Of a stretch of DNA of 64,000 bases, positions 19,203 through 27,520 are shown in pieces; the stretch's first letter is position 1; every line of letters starts with the position of its first letter. The DNA is taken from assembly GCF_051262515.1 (NCBI RefSeq), contig NZ_JBIMER010000005.1, positions 131,714 to 195,713 of the forward strand, written 5' to 3'. The position numbers were made by a program, and so were the translations under genes. The notes below the pieces were generated by a model that had not been told where the DNA came from, searched no databases, and was given only the letters and a program-made list of their open reading frames with translations. This stretch comes from Arthrobacter_N sp051262515 (GTDB lineage Bacteria; Actinomycetota; Actinomycetes; Actinomycetales; Micrococcaceae).

Positions 19203-19673
19203 ATGAGCGAACAGCCAACCTCAGCGTCCGAATCCGAAATCGACGGCGACGAGCCGCAGACCCACCTGGAGACGGTCCTCGTGGCCGGGCAGTCGGATCC
19301 CGCCATGGCCGGAACCGTCATCGGGACCTTCCTGCGCGAGGAGGTCTACTTCCTGAGCCGCGAAGAGGTCGGCGAGGCCACGGAGAACGTGCAGCCCCTC
19401 GTGGTGCAGAACCAGGACGGCAATCCCCTGATCGCCCTGTTCACGCACACCGACCGCATTCCCGCCCCCTACATCGAAGAGGCGCCGTTCGCCGTCCGGG
19501 TGGTCGGTGCCGCCGTGATCGACAACCTGCAGGGCGCCGGCATGGTCATCAACCCCGGCCACGAGATCGGTTTCGAGATCGGCCCGGAAGGCGTCGAATC
19601 GATCCGCAGGGATTTCGGCCCCGACGGCCAGCCCGCCCACCCGGACGCGCCGGCACCCACGGACCAGCCCTAG
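19203..19673 (+). CDS. SseB-like N-terminal-domain protein
   Basis: The 156-residue soluble protein has an SseB-like core (FLREEVYFLSREEV, a central LIALFTHTDRIP strand-turn, and a VVGAAVIDNL...GMVINPG block). The first ~25 residues are acidic and low in complexity and the last ~20 are Pro/Ala-rich. SseB in Escherichia is linked to sulphur metabolism, but most actinobacterial members are uncharacterised. ATG at 19203 follows GGTGGAGG. Confidence 0.65.
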   Translation: MSEQPTSASESEIDGDEPQTHLETVLVAGQSDPAMAGTVIGTFLREEVYFLSREEVGEATENVQPLVVQNQDGNPLIALFTHTDRIPAPYIEEAPFAVRVVGAAVIDNLQGAGMVINPGHEIGFEIGPEGVESIRRDFGPDGQPAHPDAPAPTDQP

Positions 19674-19695
19674 CGCCGCTCCCCTTCCCAAACAC

Positions 19696-19732
19696 CGAAC
19701 GGGCTGTCACCACGCGGGTGGCAGCCCGTTCG
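19696..19732. terminator. Bidirectional hairpin terminator
   Basis: A 16-bp stem (one T-G wobble) with arms beginning CGAACGGGCTG and ending CAGCCCGTTCG closes a 5-nt loop. It lies between the convergent SseB-like and DJ-1/PfpI genes. The U-tracts are weak on both sides. Confidence 0.75.
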
Positions 19733-19762
19733 TGTGTCCCACCGGTTCGCGGCGGGCGGACC

Positions 19763-20464
19763 CTACTCGGCGAGTGCCTTGAGCACCTCGTCGGCGACGT
19801 CGCCGCTGGACTGCGGGTTCTGGCCCGAGATCAGGTTGCCGTCGCGCACGACGTGCGAGGCCCAGTCCCCGCCCAGCTCCAGCTGGGCGCCCTGCTCGCG
19901 CAGCACGGTCTCCACGAACCACGGCGTGTTCTCGCCGGTGCCACCGGAGAGTTCCTCCGCGTTGGTGAAGACGGTCAGGCGCCGTCCGGCGAAAACGAAC
20001 CGGCCGTCCTGGTCCCTGGCGCTGAGCAGCCCGGCCGGACCGTGGCAGAACGGTGCGATGACCCGGCCCGCCGTATCGACCTCGCGCAGGATGCGGCCTA
20101 GGTCGGCGTCCTGGAAAAGGTCCGCCATGGGGCCGTGGCCGCCGGGGAGCACGACGGCGTCGTATTCGGCCGCCTCCACCTCGTTCAACGCCATCGGCGC
20201 CGAAAGCTCCGCGTCGATGGAGTCGATGTAGGCGCGGAACTCATCCGCCTTGTCCTGGCCTCCCGCCATCTCCGGGCTGAGGCTGACTTCGTCGAAGGTG
20301 GGACGCTTCCCGCCGGGGGATGCCAGCTCCACCGCGTGTCCGGCCTCGCGGAGCTTCCGGTGGGACACCACCAATTCCTCCGCCCAGACCCCGGTGGGGT
20401 GCTCGCTGCCGTCTTTCATGGTCAAGGATCCGGCCGCCGAAACGACCATCAGAATCTTCTTCAT
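19763..20464 (-). CDS. DJ-1/PfpI family protein (Hsp31 / glyoxalase III type)
   Basis: The 233-residue cytosolic protein has the class I amidotransferase-like fold of DJ-1/PfpI. It shows LPGGHGPMADL, the nucleophile elbow in APFCHGPAGLL with the catalytic Cys, and TPWFVETVLREQGA near the end. These match Hsp31-like members that detoxify methylglyoxal and act as stress chaperones. The start is ATG with AAGGAGAG upstream. It is divergent from the MFS gene at 20569. Confidence 0.85.
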   Translation of the reverse strand: MKKILMVVSAAGSLTMKDGSEHPTGVWAEELVVSHRKLREAGHAVELASPGGKRPTFDEVSLSPEMAGGQDKADEFRAYIDSIDAELSAPMALNEVEAAEYDAVVLPGGHGPMADLFQDADLGRILREVDTAGRVIAPFCHGPAGLLSARDQDGRFVFAGRRLTVFTNAEELSGGTGENTPWFVETVLREQGAQLELGGDWASHVVRDGNLISGQNPQSSGDVADEVLKALAE

Positions 20465-20555
20465 CGTTCTCTCCTTCGTTGCGGATTGTCCGGTTCGTGC
20501 ACGCTAGCCTGTCTACCCCTCCCGAGGAAAACCGTGGCGCCGGCTGGGCGTTCGG

Positions 20556-20561
20556 TAGGGT
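20556..20561 (+). promoter_or_regulatory. -10 box (TAGGGT) for a leaderless MFS transcript
   Basis: TAGGGT fits TANNNT and ends 7 nt before the GTG start at 20569. Confidence 0.45.
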
Positions 20562-20568
20562 TGCCGGT

Positions 20569-21813
20569 GTGACCGACGCCCCGTCTTCGTCCGCCCGCCC
20601 CCGCTATGTTCCCGGCATCAAGTACATCCTCATGCTCGGAGCGCTGGCGGCCTTGCCGGCCGTGACCACGGACATGTACCTACCCTCGCTGCCAGCGGTC
20701 GCCGACGACCTGCGGGCCAGCCAGGCGGCGGTCCAGTTCACGCTCTCGGCCCTCCTGATCGGCGGTGGTGTGGGGCAGCTGGTGATCGGCCCGTTCTCCG
20801 ACCGGTTCGGCCGCCGTCTTCCCCTGCTCATCGGGATCACCATGCACGTGGTGCTGTCCGTGCTGTGTTCGCTGGCGCCCGATATCGCCACGCTCATCGG
20901 CCTGCGCCTCGCGCAGGGGTTCTTCAACGCCGCCGCGGCCGTCGTCGCCATCGCCGTGATCCGCGACCGCTTCGTGGGATCGGATGCCGCCCGCCTGCTC
21001 TCCCGGTTGATGCTGGTGGTCGGCGTCGCCCCGCTGTTCGCCCCGACCGTGGGGCATGCCATCGCCGGGCTGTGGCACTGGCGCGCCGTCTTCGTGGCGC
21101 TGGCCCTGATCGGCGCCGCCCTCCTGGTGGTCGTCTGGCGGTTCATGCCGGAGACGCTGACCGCTCAGCGCCGCCGCCCCGGCCGTCCCGGCCATGTCGC
21201 GGGCGCCTACTGGCAGCTGCTGCGGGATCGCCGGTTCATGGCGCTGGCGGTCATCCCCGGCCTCGGCATGGGCGTGATCATGAGCTACGTGGTGGGATCG
21301 CCGTTCGTGCTGCAGGACGAGTACGGTCTCACCCAGGGTCAATTCGCCCTCGTGTTCGCCCTGAACGGGGTGGCGATCGTCGCCTCGGCCCAGGTCAACG
21401 CGTCCCTGGTGCGCCGCGTGGCTCCCGCCCGCATCCTCCGTGCGGCGGTCCTCGCCCAAGTCCTGTTCGCCGTGTTCCTGGTGGGGGTGGTCGCCACGGG
21501 CTTCGGGGGCCTGTTCGGGCTCCTGGTCGGGCTCTGGCTGATGCTCGGGATGCAGGGCATGATTCCCGCCAACGCGTCCGTGGTGGCGTTGAACAACTAC
21601 GGGCACATGGCCGGAACGGCCGCCGCCGTCATCGGCGCGCTCCAGTTCGGCGTCGCGGGCGTGATCAGCCCGCTGGTCGGCGTCCTGGGCGGCACGGCCC
21701 TCTCCATGGCCTCGGTCATGCTGGGCGCCGTGATCGTCACGCTCCTCGTGCTCCTCACGGCCACGTCCGCATTCCGGAAGGGCGGCTGGACCACATTGGA
21801 CGCGCCCGGCTGA
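20569..21813 (+). CDS. Multidrug MFS transporter, Bcr/CflA family
   Basis: The 414-residue protein has twelve membrane segments. The DHA1 drug-exporter motifs are visible: DMYLPSLPAVADDL in helix 1, the loop GPFSDRFGRRLPLL after helix 2, and WRAVFVALALIGA in helix 5. Bcr/CflA proteins export bicyclomycin, chloramphenicol or small dipeptides. The GTG start is supported by a -10 box 7 nt upstream and by the usual distance to helix 1; the reading frame is open further upstream but overlaps the divergent gene. Confidence 0.87.
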   Translation: MTDAPSSSARPRYVPGIKYILMLGALAALPAVTTDMYLPSLPAVADDLRASQAAVQFTLSALLIGGGVGQLVIGPFSDRFGRRLPLLIGITMHVVLSVLCSLAPDIATLIGLRLAQGFFNAAAAVVAIAVIRDRFVGSDAARLLSRLMLVVGVAPLFAPTVGHAIAGLWHWRAVFVALALIGAALLVVVWRFMPETLTAQRRRPGRPGHVAGAYWQLLRDRRFMALAVIPGLGMGVIMSYVVGSPFVLQDEYGLTQGQFALVFALNGVAIVASAQVNASLVRRVAPARILRAAVLAQVLFAVFLVGVVATGFGGLFGLLVGLWLMLGMQGMIPANASVVALNNYGHMAGTAAAVIGALQFGVAGVISPLVGVLGGTALSMASVMLGAVIVTLLVLLTATSAFRKGGWTTLDAPG

Positions 21814-21859
21814 TCGCGGAAACCACCGTCATTGGCCACCCCATCGAGGCCCGGGGAGG

Positions 21860-22042
21860 TCACCCGTCCCTGGGCAGGATGATCCACAGGACGATGTAGA
21901 CCAGTTCCCCCACGCCCACCAGCCCGAAAATGACGAAACCGAGACGCACCAGCCACTTGGGCAAGCCGAATCCACCGGCCAGAGCCGCACAGACTCCAGC
22001 GATCATCTTGCCGCTGCGGGGACGAGTTAGTTTGCCAGTCAT
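21860..22042 (-). CDS. PspC domain small membrane protein
   Basis: The 60-residue protein is a bare PspC domain: basic N-terminus, MIAGVCAALAGGFGLP, then one membrane helix with GVGELVYIVLWIILP. PspC proteins sense or modulate envelope stress; the single-domain actinobacterial form is uncharacterised. The start ATG lies 6 nt after a TAGGGT box and has no ribosome binding site. Confidence 0.85.
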   Translation of the reverse strand: MTGKLTRPRSGKMIAGVCAALAGGFGLPKWLVRLGFVIFGLVGVGELVYIVLWIILPRDG

Positions 22043-22048
22043 GTGGGA

Positions 22049-22054
22049 ACCCTA
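22049..22054 (-). promoter_or_regulatory. -10 box (TAGGGT) for a leaderless pspC-like transcript
   Basis: On the minus strand TAGGGT is followed by TCCCAC and then the ATG at 22042, a 6-nt spacing. Confidence 0.5.
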
Positions 22055-22164
22055 CGGCGGCAAGGGGTCCAATGGAACGCCTGGAGCTGAACGCAGGTGA
22101 CACCGCACCCACGCGGCTCGGCGTGCGACGGCGTCTCGTGCCGGACAGCCGGCCGGCGCCGCCC

Positions 22165-22941
22165 CTAGGAAATCTGCAGGCCGCCGTTGATGTCGTAGGT
22201 CGCCGCCGTAATGAATCCGGCGTCCTCGCCCACAAGGAACGCGAGCAGCGCCGCCATCTCCTGCACGGTGCCCACCCGTCCCACGAGGATGTCCTTGGAC
22301 ATCTCCCGTTTCCGCTCCTCGCTGAGCGTGCCGCCCATGATGTCCGTGTCCACCGGACCCGGCGCAATGCAGTTCACGGTGATGTTGTGCTCGCCCATCT
22401 CACGGGCGAGCGCCCGGGTGAAGCCGATGATTCCGGCCTTGGAGGCGCTGTAGGCCACCTTGGAGTAGGTACCGCCTCCGCGCTGGGCCGAGATCGAGGA
22501 GATGCTGACCACGCGTCCCAGGCGGCGCTCGATCATGCCGCCAAGCACGCGCTGGGTCACGAGGAAGGTGCCGGTCATGTTGATCGCGAAGACACGCTCC
22601 CAGCGCTCCTTGGTCTCGCTCATGAACTCGGTGGGCGAGCTGATGCCGGCGATGTTCGCGAGCGCGACGACGGGCGGCAGCTCCGCCTCGACGCGTCCGA
22701 CCGCGGTGTCCACCGAGTCCTCGTCGGAGACGTCCACGCTCAGTCCGAGCGCCGGAACGCCGTGGTCCTTGGCGATCTCCTCGGCCGCTTGGGCGGCGGC
22801 GTCGCCGTCGATATCGAGGATGGCCACCGCCCAGCCCTGGCTGGCGAGCAGCTCGGCGGTGGCCCGCCCAATGCCGCGGCGGGAGGCGGCTCCCGTCAGA
22901 ATGGCGGTGCGTTCGGTCGGGAACGGTGCGTGCTGCGTCAT
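22165..22941 (-). CDS. Short-chain dehydrogenase/reductase (SDR)
   Basis: The 258-residue NAD(P)-dependent oxidoreductase has the cofactor motif TGAASRRGIG near residue 16, an Asp after strand 2 that favours NAD, the LANIAGIS motif, catalytic Ser in SISSIS, and YSASK with the catalytic Tyr and Lys. The end matches classical SDRs (DINGGLQ). It lies 1 bp after the GntR regulator gene and beside a gluconate-type permease, so an aldonate or sugar-acid dehydrogenase is likely; the substrate is not provable from sequence. Confidence 0.87.
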   Translation of the reverse strand: MTQHAPFPTERTAILTGAASRRGIGRATAELLASQGWAVAILDIDGDAAAQAAEEIAKDHGVPALGLSVDVSDEDSVDTAVGRVEAELPPVVALANIAGISSPTEFMSETKERWERVFAINMTGTFLVTQRVLGGMIERRLGRVVSISSISAQRGGGTYSKVAYSASKAGIIGFTRALAREMGEHNITVNCIAPGPVDTDIMGGTLSEERKREMSKDILVGRVGTVQEMAALLAFLVGEDAGFITAATYDINGGLQIS

Positions 22942-22942
22942 G

Positions 22943-23698
22943 TCAGTTCTCTCCTGGTGTTGGGTTGCGTTCGGGGCGGCGCGGCTGGGGCGCCGACGCC
23001 TCGGGGGCGATGAATCTCTCGTAGTCGTCGTAGGTCTGCCGGATATGGGCCTCCATGGCCAGCCGGGCCGTCCCGGGATCGCCGGTGGCGATGGCGTCCC
23101 GCACCTTTTTGTGGTGTTCGATCGCGTGTCGCTGCACCTCGGGAAAGGCGGAGGTCTCGCGGCGCGTGGCGTAGAGCAGTTGCCCCAGCTGTCCCAGAAG
23201 CGCGGGGACAAACGGGTTCGCCGACGCCCGGAAGACGGCGTCGTGAAAGGCCAGGTCAGCCAGCGTCACCGCGTCCAGGTCCCCCACCGCGTGCGCGCGC
23301 TCGAGGGCGACGATGGCCTCGTCCATGGCCGAGAGGTCGGCGTCCGTGGCATTCCGGGCCGCGAACTCGGCCGCGCCAGTCTCCACCATGCCGCGCACGT
23401 CCAGAAGCCTCAGCGCGACCTGTTGGATTCCGACGCCCCGGGACGCCGCACGGAGGACCGCTTCCATGCCCGTCCAACGTTCCGGAGGGTTCACGTACGT
23501 CCCCATGCCCCGGCGGACGGTGACGATGTTCTGCGCCTGCAGGCTCTTCAGCGCCTCCCGCACCGTCAGCCGGCTGACGTCGGCCTCCCGCGCCAGCTCC
23601 GCCTCGGCGGGAAGCGCGTCGCCGGGGGCGAACTCGCCGGCGAGCACCCGTTCGAGGAGGTCCTCGACCACGCGGGCGGCGAGCGTCTTTCGATTCAT
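22943..23698 (-). CDS. GntR family regulator, FadR subfamily (FCD domain)
   Basis: The 251-residue regulator has an N-terminal winged helix (DVSRLTVREALKSLQAQNIV, about residues 40-60) and a C-terminal all-helical FCD ligand domain with metal-ligand His positions (DLAFHDAVFRAS and IEHHKKVRDAI). Such proteins bind sugar acids or other carboxylates and repress catabolic genes. It shares an operon with the SDR gene and is divergent from gntP, so it probably controls both units through the 170-bp gap between them. Confidence 0.88.
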   Translation of the reverse strand: MNRKTLAARVVEDLLERVLAGEFAPGDALPAEAELAREADVSRLTVREALKSLQAQNIVTVRRGMGTYVNPPERWTGMEAVLRAASRGVGIQQVALRLLDVRGMVETGAAEFAARNATDADLSAMDEAIVALERAHAVGDLDAVTLADLAFHDAVFRASANPFVPALLGQLGQLLYATRRETSAFPEVQRHAIEHHKKVRDAIATGDPGTARLAMEAHIRQTYDDYERFIAPEASAPQPRRPERNPTPGEN

Positions 23699-23722
23699 CC
23701 CTGCCTCCAGGCTGCCGGTCTC

Positions 23723-23750
23723 TTGTCAGACGTCTTATCTCTGGTAGTGT
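23723..23750 (+). promoter_or_regulatory. gntP promoter overlapping a palindromic candidate operator
   Basis: TTGTCA (23723-23728) and TAGTGT (23745-23750) are spaced 16 bp apart and read toward gntP. The palindrome AGACGTCT (23728-23735) lies inside the spacer, and TTGTCAGACGT resembles the half-conserved TNGTNNNACNA pattern of FadR-type GntR operators. This is the natural site for the divergent GntR protein. Confidence 0.45.
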
Positions 23751-23867
23751 GACCGGCGTCACTTGGTGATGTCAACTCCGTCCGGTTCGGATGGGCGGAC
23801 ACCGACCACGCCGAGTAGCGCCGGGCTCGTCCGCCCGGCACCTGTCCGTCACAAGGAGCACATCACC

Positions 23868-25391
23868 GTGGATCTACAATTACTTCTGGCCCTGGTCCTG
23901 GGCATCGCGACCATCGTCGTGCTCGTGCTGCGCACGCGCCTCGACGCCTTCGTTGCCCTGCTCATCGCCTCGCTCGTCACCGGCCTCGTCGCCGGCCAGT
24001 CCGCGCTGGACATCGTCGGCGCCATCACCACCGGGTTCGGCAACACCCTCGGTTCCATCGGCATCGTCATCGGCCTGGGCGTGGCCATCGGCAAGATCCT
24101 GGAGGTTTCCGGAGCGGCCAACGCCCTGGCCATGGCCTTCCTCCGCCTCTTCGGCAAGGGACGCGAGCCCTGGGCCATGGCCAGCGTCGGCTCACTGGTC
24201 TCCATCCCCGTCTTCTGCGATTCGGGCTACGTCATCATGAACCCGCTGGCGCGCTCGATCGCCCGCGTCAAGCGCGCCGGATACGTCACCCTGGCCCTGG
24301 CCCTGGGCGCCGGCATGACGCTGACGCACCACCTCGTGCCCCCGACCCCCGGCCCGCTGGCCGTGACCGGCCTGCTCGGCGCCGACCTCGGCGCGGTCAT
24401 CCTCACGGGCCTCGCCTTCACCGTGGTCCTCCTGCCCGTCGTCGTCATGTACGCCAAGTGGATGGGCCCCAAGCTCGAGTCCTCCGTGACGGCCCCCGTC
24501 CGCGAGGCCGTCTACGGCGAAGCCGCCTTGGTCGGCACGGCCGCCGGCGCGCGCGGCGCCTCCGCCATCTCCGTCGTCGATTCGGACGGCGTCGACAAGG
24601 CTCGCGAGACCGTCCCCGGGGATTCCTCCGCCCAGTCGAACCTGCCCGAGGCCCCGGAGCTGGACCTGGGCACGCCGCCGGCCGGCGCCAAGCCGCACCG
24701 CGTGGGCGCGTTCCTCGCCTCGCTGCCGCTCGTCGTGCCGCTGCTGCTGATCGTGGTCAACACCGTCACCGGCGCCATCGACCAGAACGCCCAGGGCGTG
24801 ATCGGTGGCGAGTACACGCCGTCGGACTGGGTGGTTCCGTTCGCGTTCGTCGGCAACCCGGTGGTGGCGTTGACCATCGGCGTCCTGCTGGCCGTCTACG
24901 TGCTCCTGCCGCGCTGGACGCCGAGGACCAAGGTGCAGAACTGGTTCGCCGACGCCGCGTCCTCCGCGGGACTGATCCTGCTGATCACCGGCGCCGGTGG
25001 CGCGCTCGGCCAGGTGCTGCGCACCTCGGGGGTCGGCGACGCGCTCGCCGAGGCCGTCGCGGCGACGGCGCTGCCCGCGTTCCTGGTGCCGTTCCTGGTC
25101 GCCACGCTGGTCCGCCTGGCCCAGGGTTCCGGTACGGTCGCCATGATCACCGCCGCCTCCGTGACCGCCCCGCTGGTGCCCGCGCTGGGGATCTCGCCGC
25201 TGGTCGCCGTCCTGGCCTGCACGGCCGGCTCCATGGTCCTGAGCTACTTCAACGACTCCTACTTCTGGGTCGTCACCCGGTTCACCGGGCTGGAGGGCAC
25301 GGCCGCGCTGCGCGGGTGGTCCGGGATTACGACGGCGGTGTGGGTCGGCTCGATCCCGTTGCTGTTCATCCTGAACCTCATCGTCGGCTGA
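23868..25391 (+). CDS. gntP: Gluconate:H+ symporter, GntP family
   Basis: The 507-residue permease has about twelve to fourteen membrane segments. Typical GntP blocks are visible: GFGNTLGSIGIVIGLGVAIGKILE, VFCDSGYVIMNPL, HHLVPPTPGPLAVTGLL, and near the end FLVATLVRLAQGSGTVAMITAA and SYFNDSYFWVVTRF. It takes up gluconate or a related sugar acid. The GTG start follows AAGGAG by 9 nt; a longer reading from 23763 would add 35 non-homologous residues. A hydrophilic loop of about 70 residues in the middle (near 205-275) makes it longer than the usual ~450. A degraded partial copy lies downstream. Confidence 0.9.
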   Translation: MDLQLLLALVLGIATIVVLVLRTRLDAFVALLIASLVTGLVAGQSALDIVGAITTGFGNTLGSIGIVIGLGVAIGKILEVSGAANALAMAFLRLFGKGREPWAMASVGSLVSIPVFCDSGYVIMNPLARSIARVKRAGYVTLALALGAGMTLTHHLVPPTPGPLAVTGLLGADLGAVILTGLAFTVVLLPVVVMYAKWMGPKLESSVTAPVREAVYGEAALVGTAAGARGASAISVVDSDGVDKARETVPGDSSAQSNLPEAPELDLGTPPAGAKPHRVGAFLASLPLVVPLLLIVVNTVTGAIDQNAQGVIGGEYTPSDWVVPFAFVGNPVVALTIGVLLAVYVLLPRWTPRTKVQNWFADAASSAGLILLITGAGGALGQVLRTSGVGDALAEAVAATALPAFLVPFLVATLVRLAQGSGTVAMITAASVTAPLVPALGISPLVAVLACTAGSMVLSYFNDSYFWVVTRFTGLEGTAALRGWSGITTAVWVGSIPLLFILNLIVG

Positions 25392-25396
25392 CCGAT

Positions 25397-25424
25397 GGCG
25401 GCCGTCCCGCGCGGGGCGGCCGCC
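25397..25424 (+). terminator. GC-rich hairpin after gntP
   Basis: A 13-bp stem (one T-G wobble) with arms GGCGGCCGTCCCG and CGGGGCGGCCGCC lies 6 nt after the gntP stop. There is no U-tract, so termination may be weak. Confidence 0.55.
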
Positions 25425-25549
25425 AAGGCGCTCGTCATAACCTCACTGAAGATACGCCTGATCTGATTGAAGCTTTCAGGCTCCTTGGATTGCGATGGCG
25501 GGATCCCCTCGGCTAGAAGGACTGCCGCTACCAAGAACGGATATGCGCC

Positions 25550-25691
25550 GAATTGGTTCGCCGATGCCGCGTCCTCCGCGGGCCTGGCCTGCACGGCCGG
25601 CTCGATGGTCATGAGCTACTTCAACGACTTCTACTTCTGAATCGTCACCCGCTTCACCGGGCTGGAGGGCACGGCCGCCCCGCCCGGGGAG
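25550..25691 (+). pseudogene. Degraded partial copy of gntP
   Basis: Two stretches nearly identical to the functional gntP just upstream are joined. The first (about 25550-25580) repeats the AATTGGTTCGCCGATGCCGC segment found with few changes at 24940-24970. The second (about 25580-25691) repeats the region at 25212-25320. Some 240 bp between them are missing, and the tryptophan codon after F-Y-F is a TGA stop. It cannot make a permease. The preceding ~125 bp (25425-25549) hold nothing I recognise. Confidence 0.85.
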
Positions 25692-25736
25692 GCCGCGGAC
25701 ACTGTCACTCGCCGTGGTCCGACGCGCTGAACACAC

Positions 25737-26522
25737 CTAGGCAATGTGTCGCAAGGTGAGCGCCGCGAACCGCAACCTATCCAGATAAGTCGGCGTCGGA
25801 AACCCTGCATTCTTTCTGGTGACCCTGCTTGCCAGGTCCTTCAGAATGCGGGCGGCGTCCTTCCGGAAACCGATTGGATCCGGATCACCCACGCTCCACT
25901 CGGCACTCGGGTGTGCGTCACGAATCTCGAGCAAGCTATGCAGATCGGCTAGGTCCTTCATCGATCGGCGGTATCGCCAGGAATGTGCCTTGAGGACCAA
26001 GGCAGCCTCCAGATTGGGAATTCGGGTTTGATACTCGATGGTTTCGGACTCGCTCAGAATCGCCTTGACGTTAAGAACCAATGCCGGAGCCATGAGCGCA
26101 AACTGCAACTCAGGCAACGAGTCGACCTGGCCAACTCCGGGCACCGACTGAGCCCGGATTCCAGTGGAAGCTCCCGTTCGGGCGAGGAACACATTGATTT
26201 CAATCTGTCGTCCGTCGTCGAGGGTCCTTATGAGGACGCTTCCCTTCACCTTCTCGAAGGTGTCGTCGCCCAGATTCTGGGTGACCGGCGCAACGACGTC
26301 GACGCTGCCCAGAACGGCATCCGCGTCCGACGTTGACCGAAGCACCGCATTCGAGGTCGGATAGACGTGGAGCAGCAAACGAACCATGTGACCGCCGATG
26401 ATTCGATAATCGCCGTGGTCCGCCGCGGCTCTCGCAATGGCTTGCTGGCCTAGATAACCGAGCTCATCGGAGACGCTGAGCGCGTGCACCTGGACTGAGA
26501 TTGGCTGAGCCTCGTCCATCAT
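25737..26522 (-). CDS. AbiEii-like nucleotidyltransferase (putative toxin)
   Basis: The 261-residue protein has the pattern of AbiEii / DUF1814 nucleotidyltransferases: IIGGHMVRLLLH near residue 42, RSTSDADAVLG near 62 carrying the two catalytic Asp, and later LEAALVLKAHSWRYRRSMKDLADL with the conserved Lys and K-D-x-x-D region. AbiEii toxins transfer nucleotides to tRNA or other targets and cause abortive infection or growth arrest. Its ATG overlaps the stop of the preceding broken gene in ATGA, so the two form one operon. Base composition is clearly lower in G+C than the flanks, a sign of transfer. Confidence 0.68.
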   Translation of the reverse strand: MMDEAQPISVQVHALSVSDELGYLGQQAIARAAADHGDYRIIGGHMVRLLLHVYPTSNAVLRSTSDADAVLGSVDVVAPVTQNLGDDTFEKVKGSVLIRTLDDGRQIEINVFLARTGASTGIRAQSVPGVGQVDSLPELQFALMAPALVLNVKAILSESETIEYQTRIPNLEAALVLKAHSWRYRRSMKDLADLHSLLEIRDAHPSAEWSVGDPDPIGFRKDAARILKDLASRVTRKNAGFPTPTYLDRLRFAALTLRHIA

Positions 26523-27518
26523 CGACGGCTGCTCACGATGAATGCCTTAAGGTGCTCGGCGGCTTCGACGCTGTCGATATCTCCGCTTGCAAGCACGTCC
26601 CAGTAGACGACCACGGCATCTGCCAACGCCGTTGCTCCCTCGCCCGGTGCCTGCATGTCTGTTACTAGCCGCCAAAGCGTGGGGTCCCGAGGAATGCACG
26701 TGATGAGCGTAGCTTGATCCACTGGCGCCGGGACGAATCCCTCATCGCCCAGGTCGATGGGACTCTTCACGTAAATTCGCCCTCGGGTGGGGAGCTTCCA
26801 TGGCGCTAGGCGGTCGGCGGCCACATCACCGCTGATTAGCGGTTGGGTATCAAGTTGCTCAGCAACTCGTACCGCCTTGTGCGTCTGTTCGACAATCGGC
26901 TCAAAGGCGTACCACCCGAACTCCGCGCCCCCCCGGACCAGCGTAATCGTCCATCCAATGCGCCAGCAGCTGCTCTTTGTTGACGGCAGAAAGTCCGCTG
27001 CTCCTGCTTTCGACTAGGCGACCCAGTTGTCTAGCGGCTGTTGAGACGGATTGCTGGCTGGTGCCGAGCAGATCGGAGATCACTGACTGGCGGAGCGGTT
27101 CGGAAGCAATGATGAGGCACCGTGATACCGCGGAGCGAACCCACGCCACCCGCCCCGCTTGGCGTCGCCGTGCTGGAGCTTCAACGGAGTCCTCAGTTTC
27201 ATACACAGACCCCCGCAGGACCAGCCGGAGTGGACGGTCAGTCAGGATGTCGAAATGTCCGGCCTTAGCTTCCCTGAGCATGTTGGGGGTGACCGTTCGG
27301 CCGACGATTAACGGACGGCCCTGGGAATGACGGGGGAAAGCAATACTCCGAACCGCATGTGCGCTGATGCGATCGAGAGGCACAGTCGGGGCAACCAGAT
27401 AGGACTCTCCCTTCGGCAGACGCAGGAGCCAACTGCGATCGTCGACGCCGTCACTGATCACGACGTCAAGTTCGCGCAGAGCGGCGACCAGGTCCATACC
27501 CACACAGTCTTTCAACAA
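26519..27518 (-). pseudogene. AbiEi-like regulator/antitoxin gene, broken by a frameshift in a C7 run
   Basis: Two reading frames make one protein. The first (27518 to about 26935) encodes ~195 residues with a helix-turn-helix (LRQSVISDLLGTSQQSVSTAARQL, about residues 142-165). It leaves frame in a run of seven C (26928-26934, G on the coding strand). Removing one base continues smoothly as GPGGAEFGWYAFEPIVEQ into the second frame, which starts in the track of V-A-A-D-R-L-A-P-W-K and ends at 26519, for ~332 residues in all. It precedes the AbiEii-like gene with a 4-bp overlap, the position of the AbiEi antitoxin. The start may be TTG 27518, GTG 27506 or ATG 27497. Real mutation, phase-variable tract or sequencing error cannot be separated here. 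Confidence 0.65.
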
Positions 27519-27520
27519 GC

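Noticed and set aside
25425..25549. Transposase remnant between gntP and its scar copy
   Set aside because: A short frame reads D-L-I-E-A-F-R-L-L-G-L-R-W-R-D but there is no transposase motif, terminal repeat or target duplication.
26928..26934. Programmed ribosomal frameshift at the C7 run
   Set aside because: No slippery-site geometry plus downstream stimulatory structure was evident, and neighbouring genes carry similar homopolymer indels; mutation or read error is simpler.
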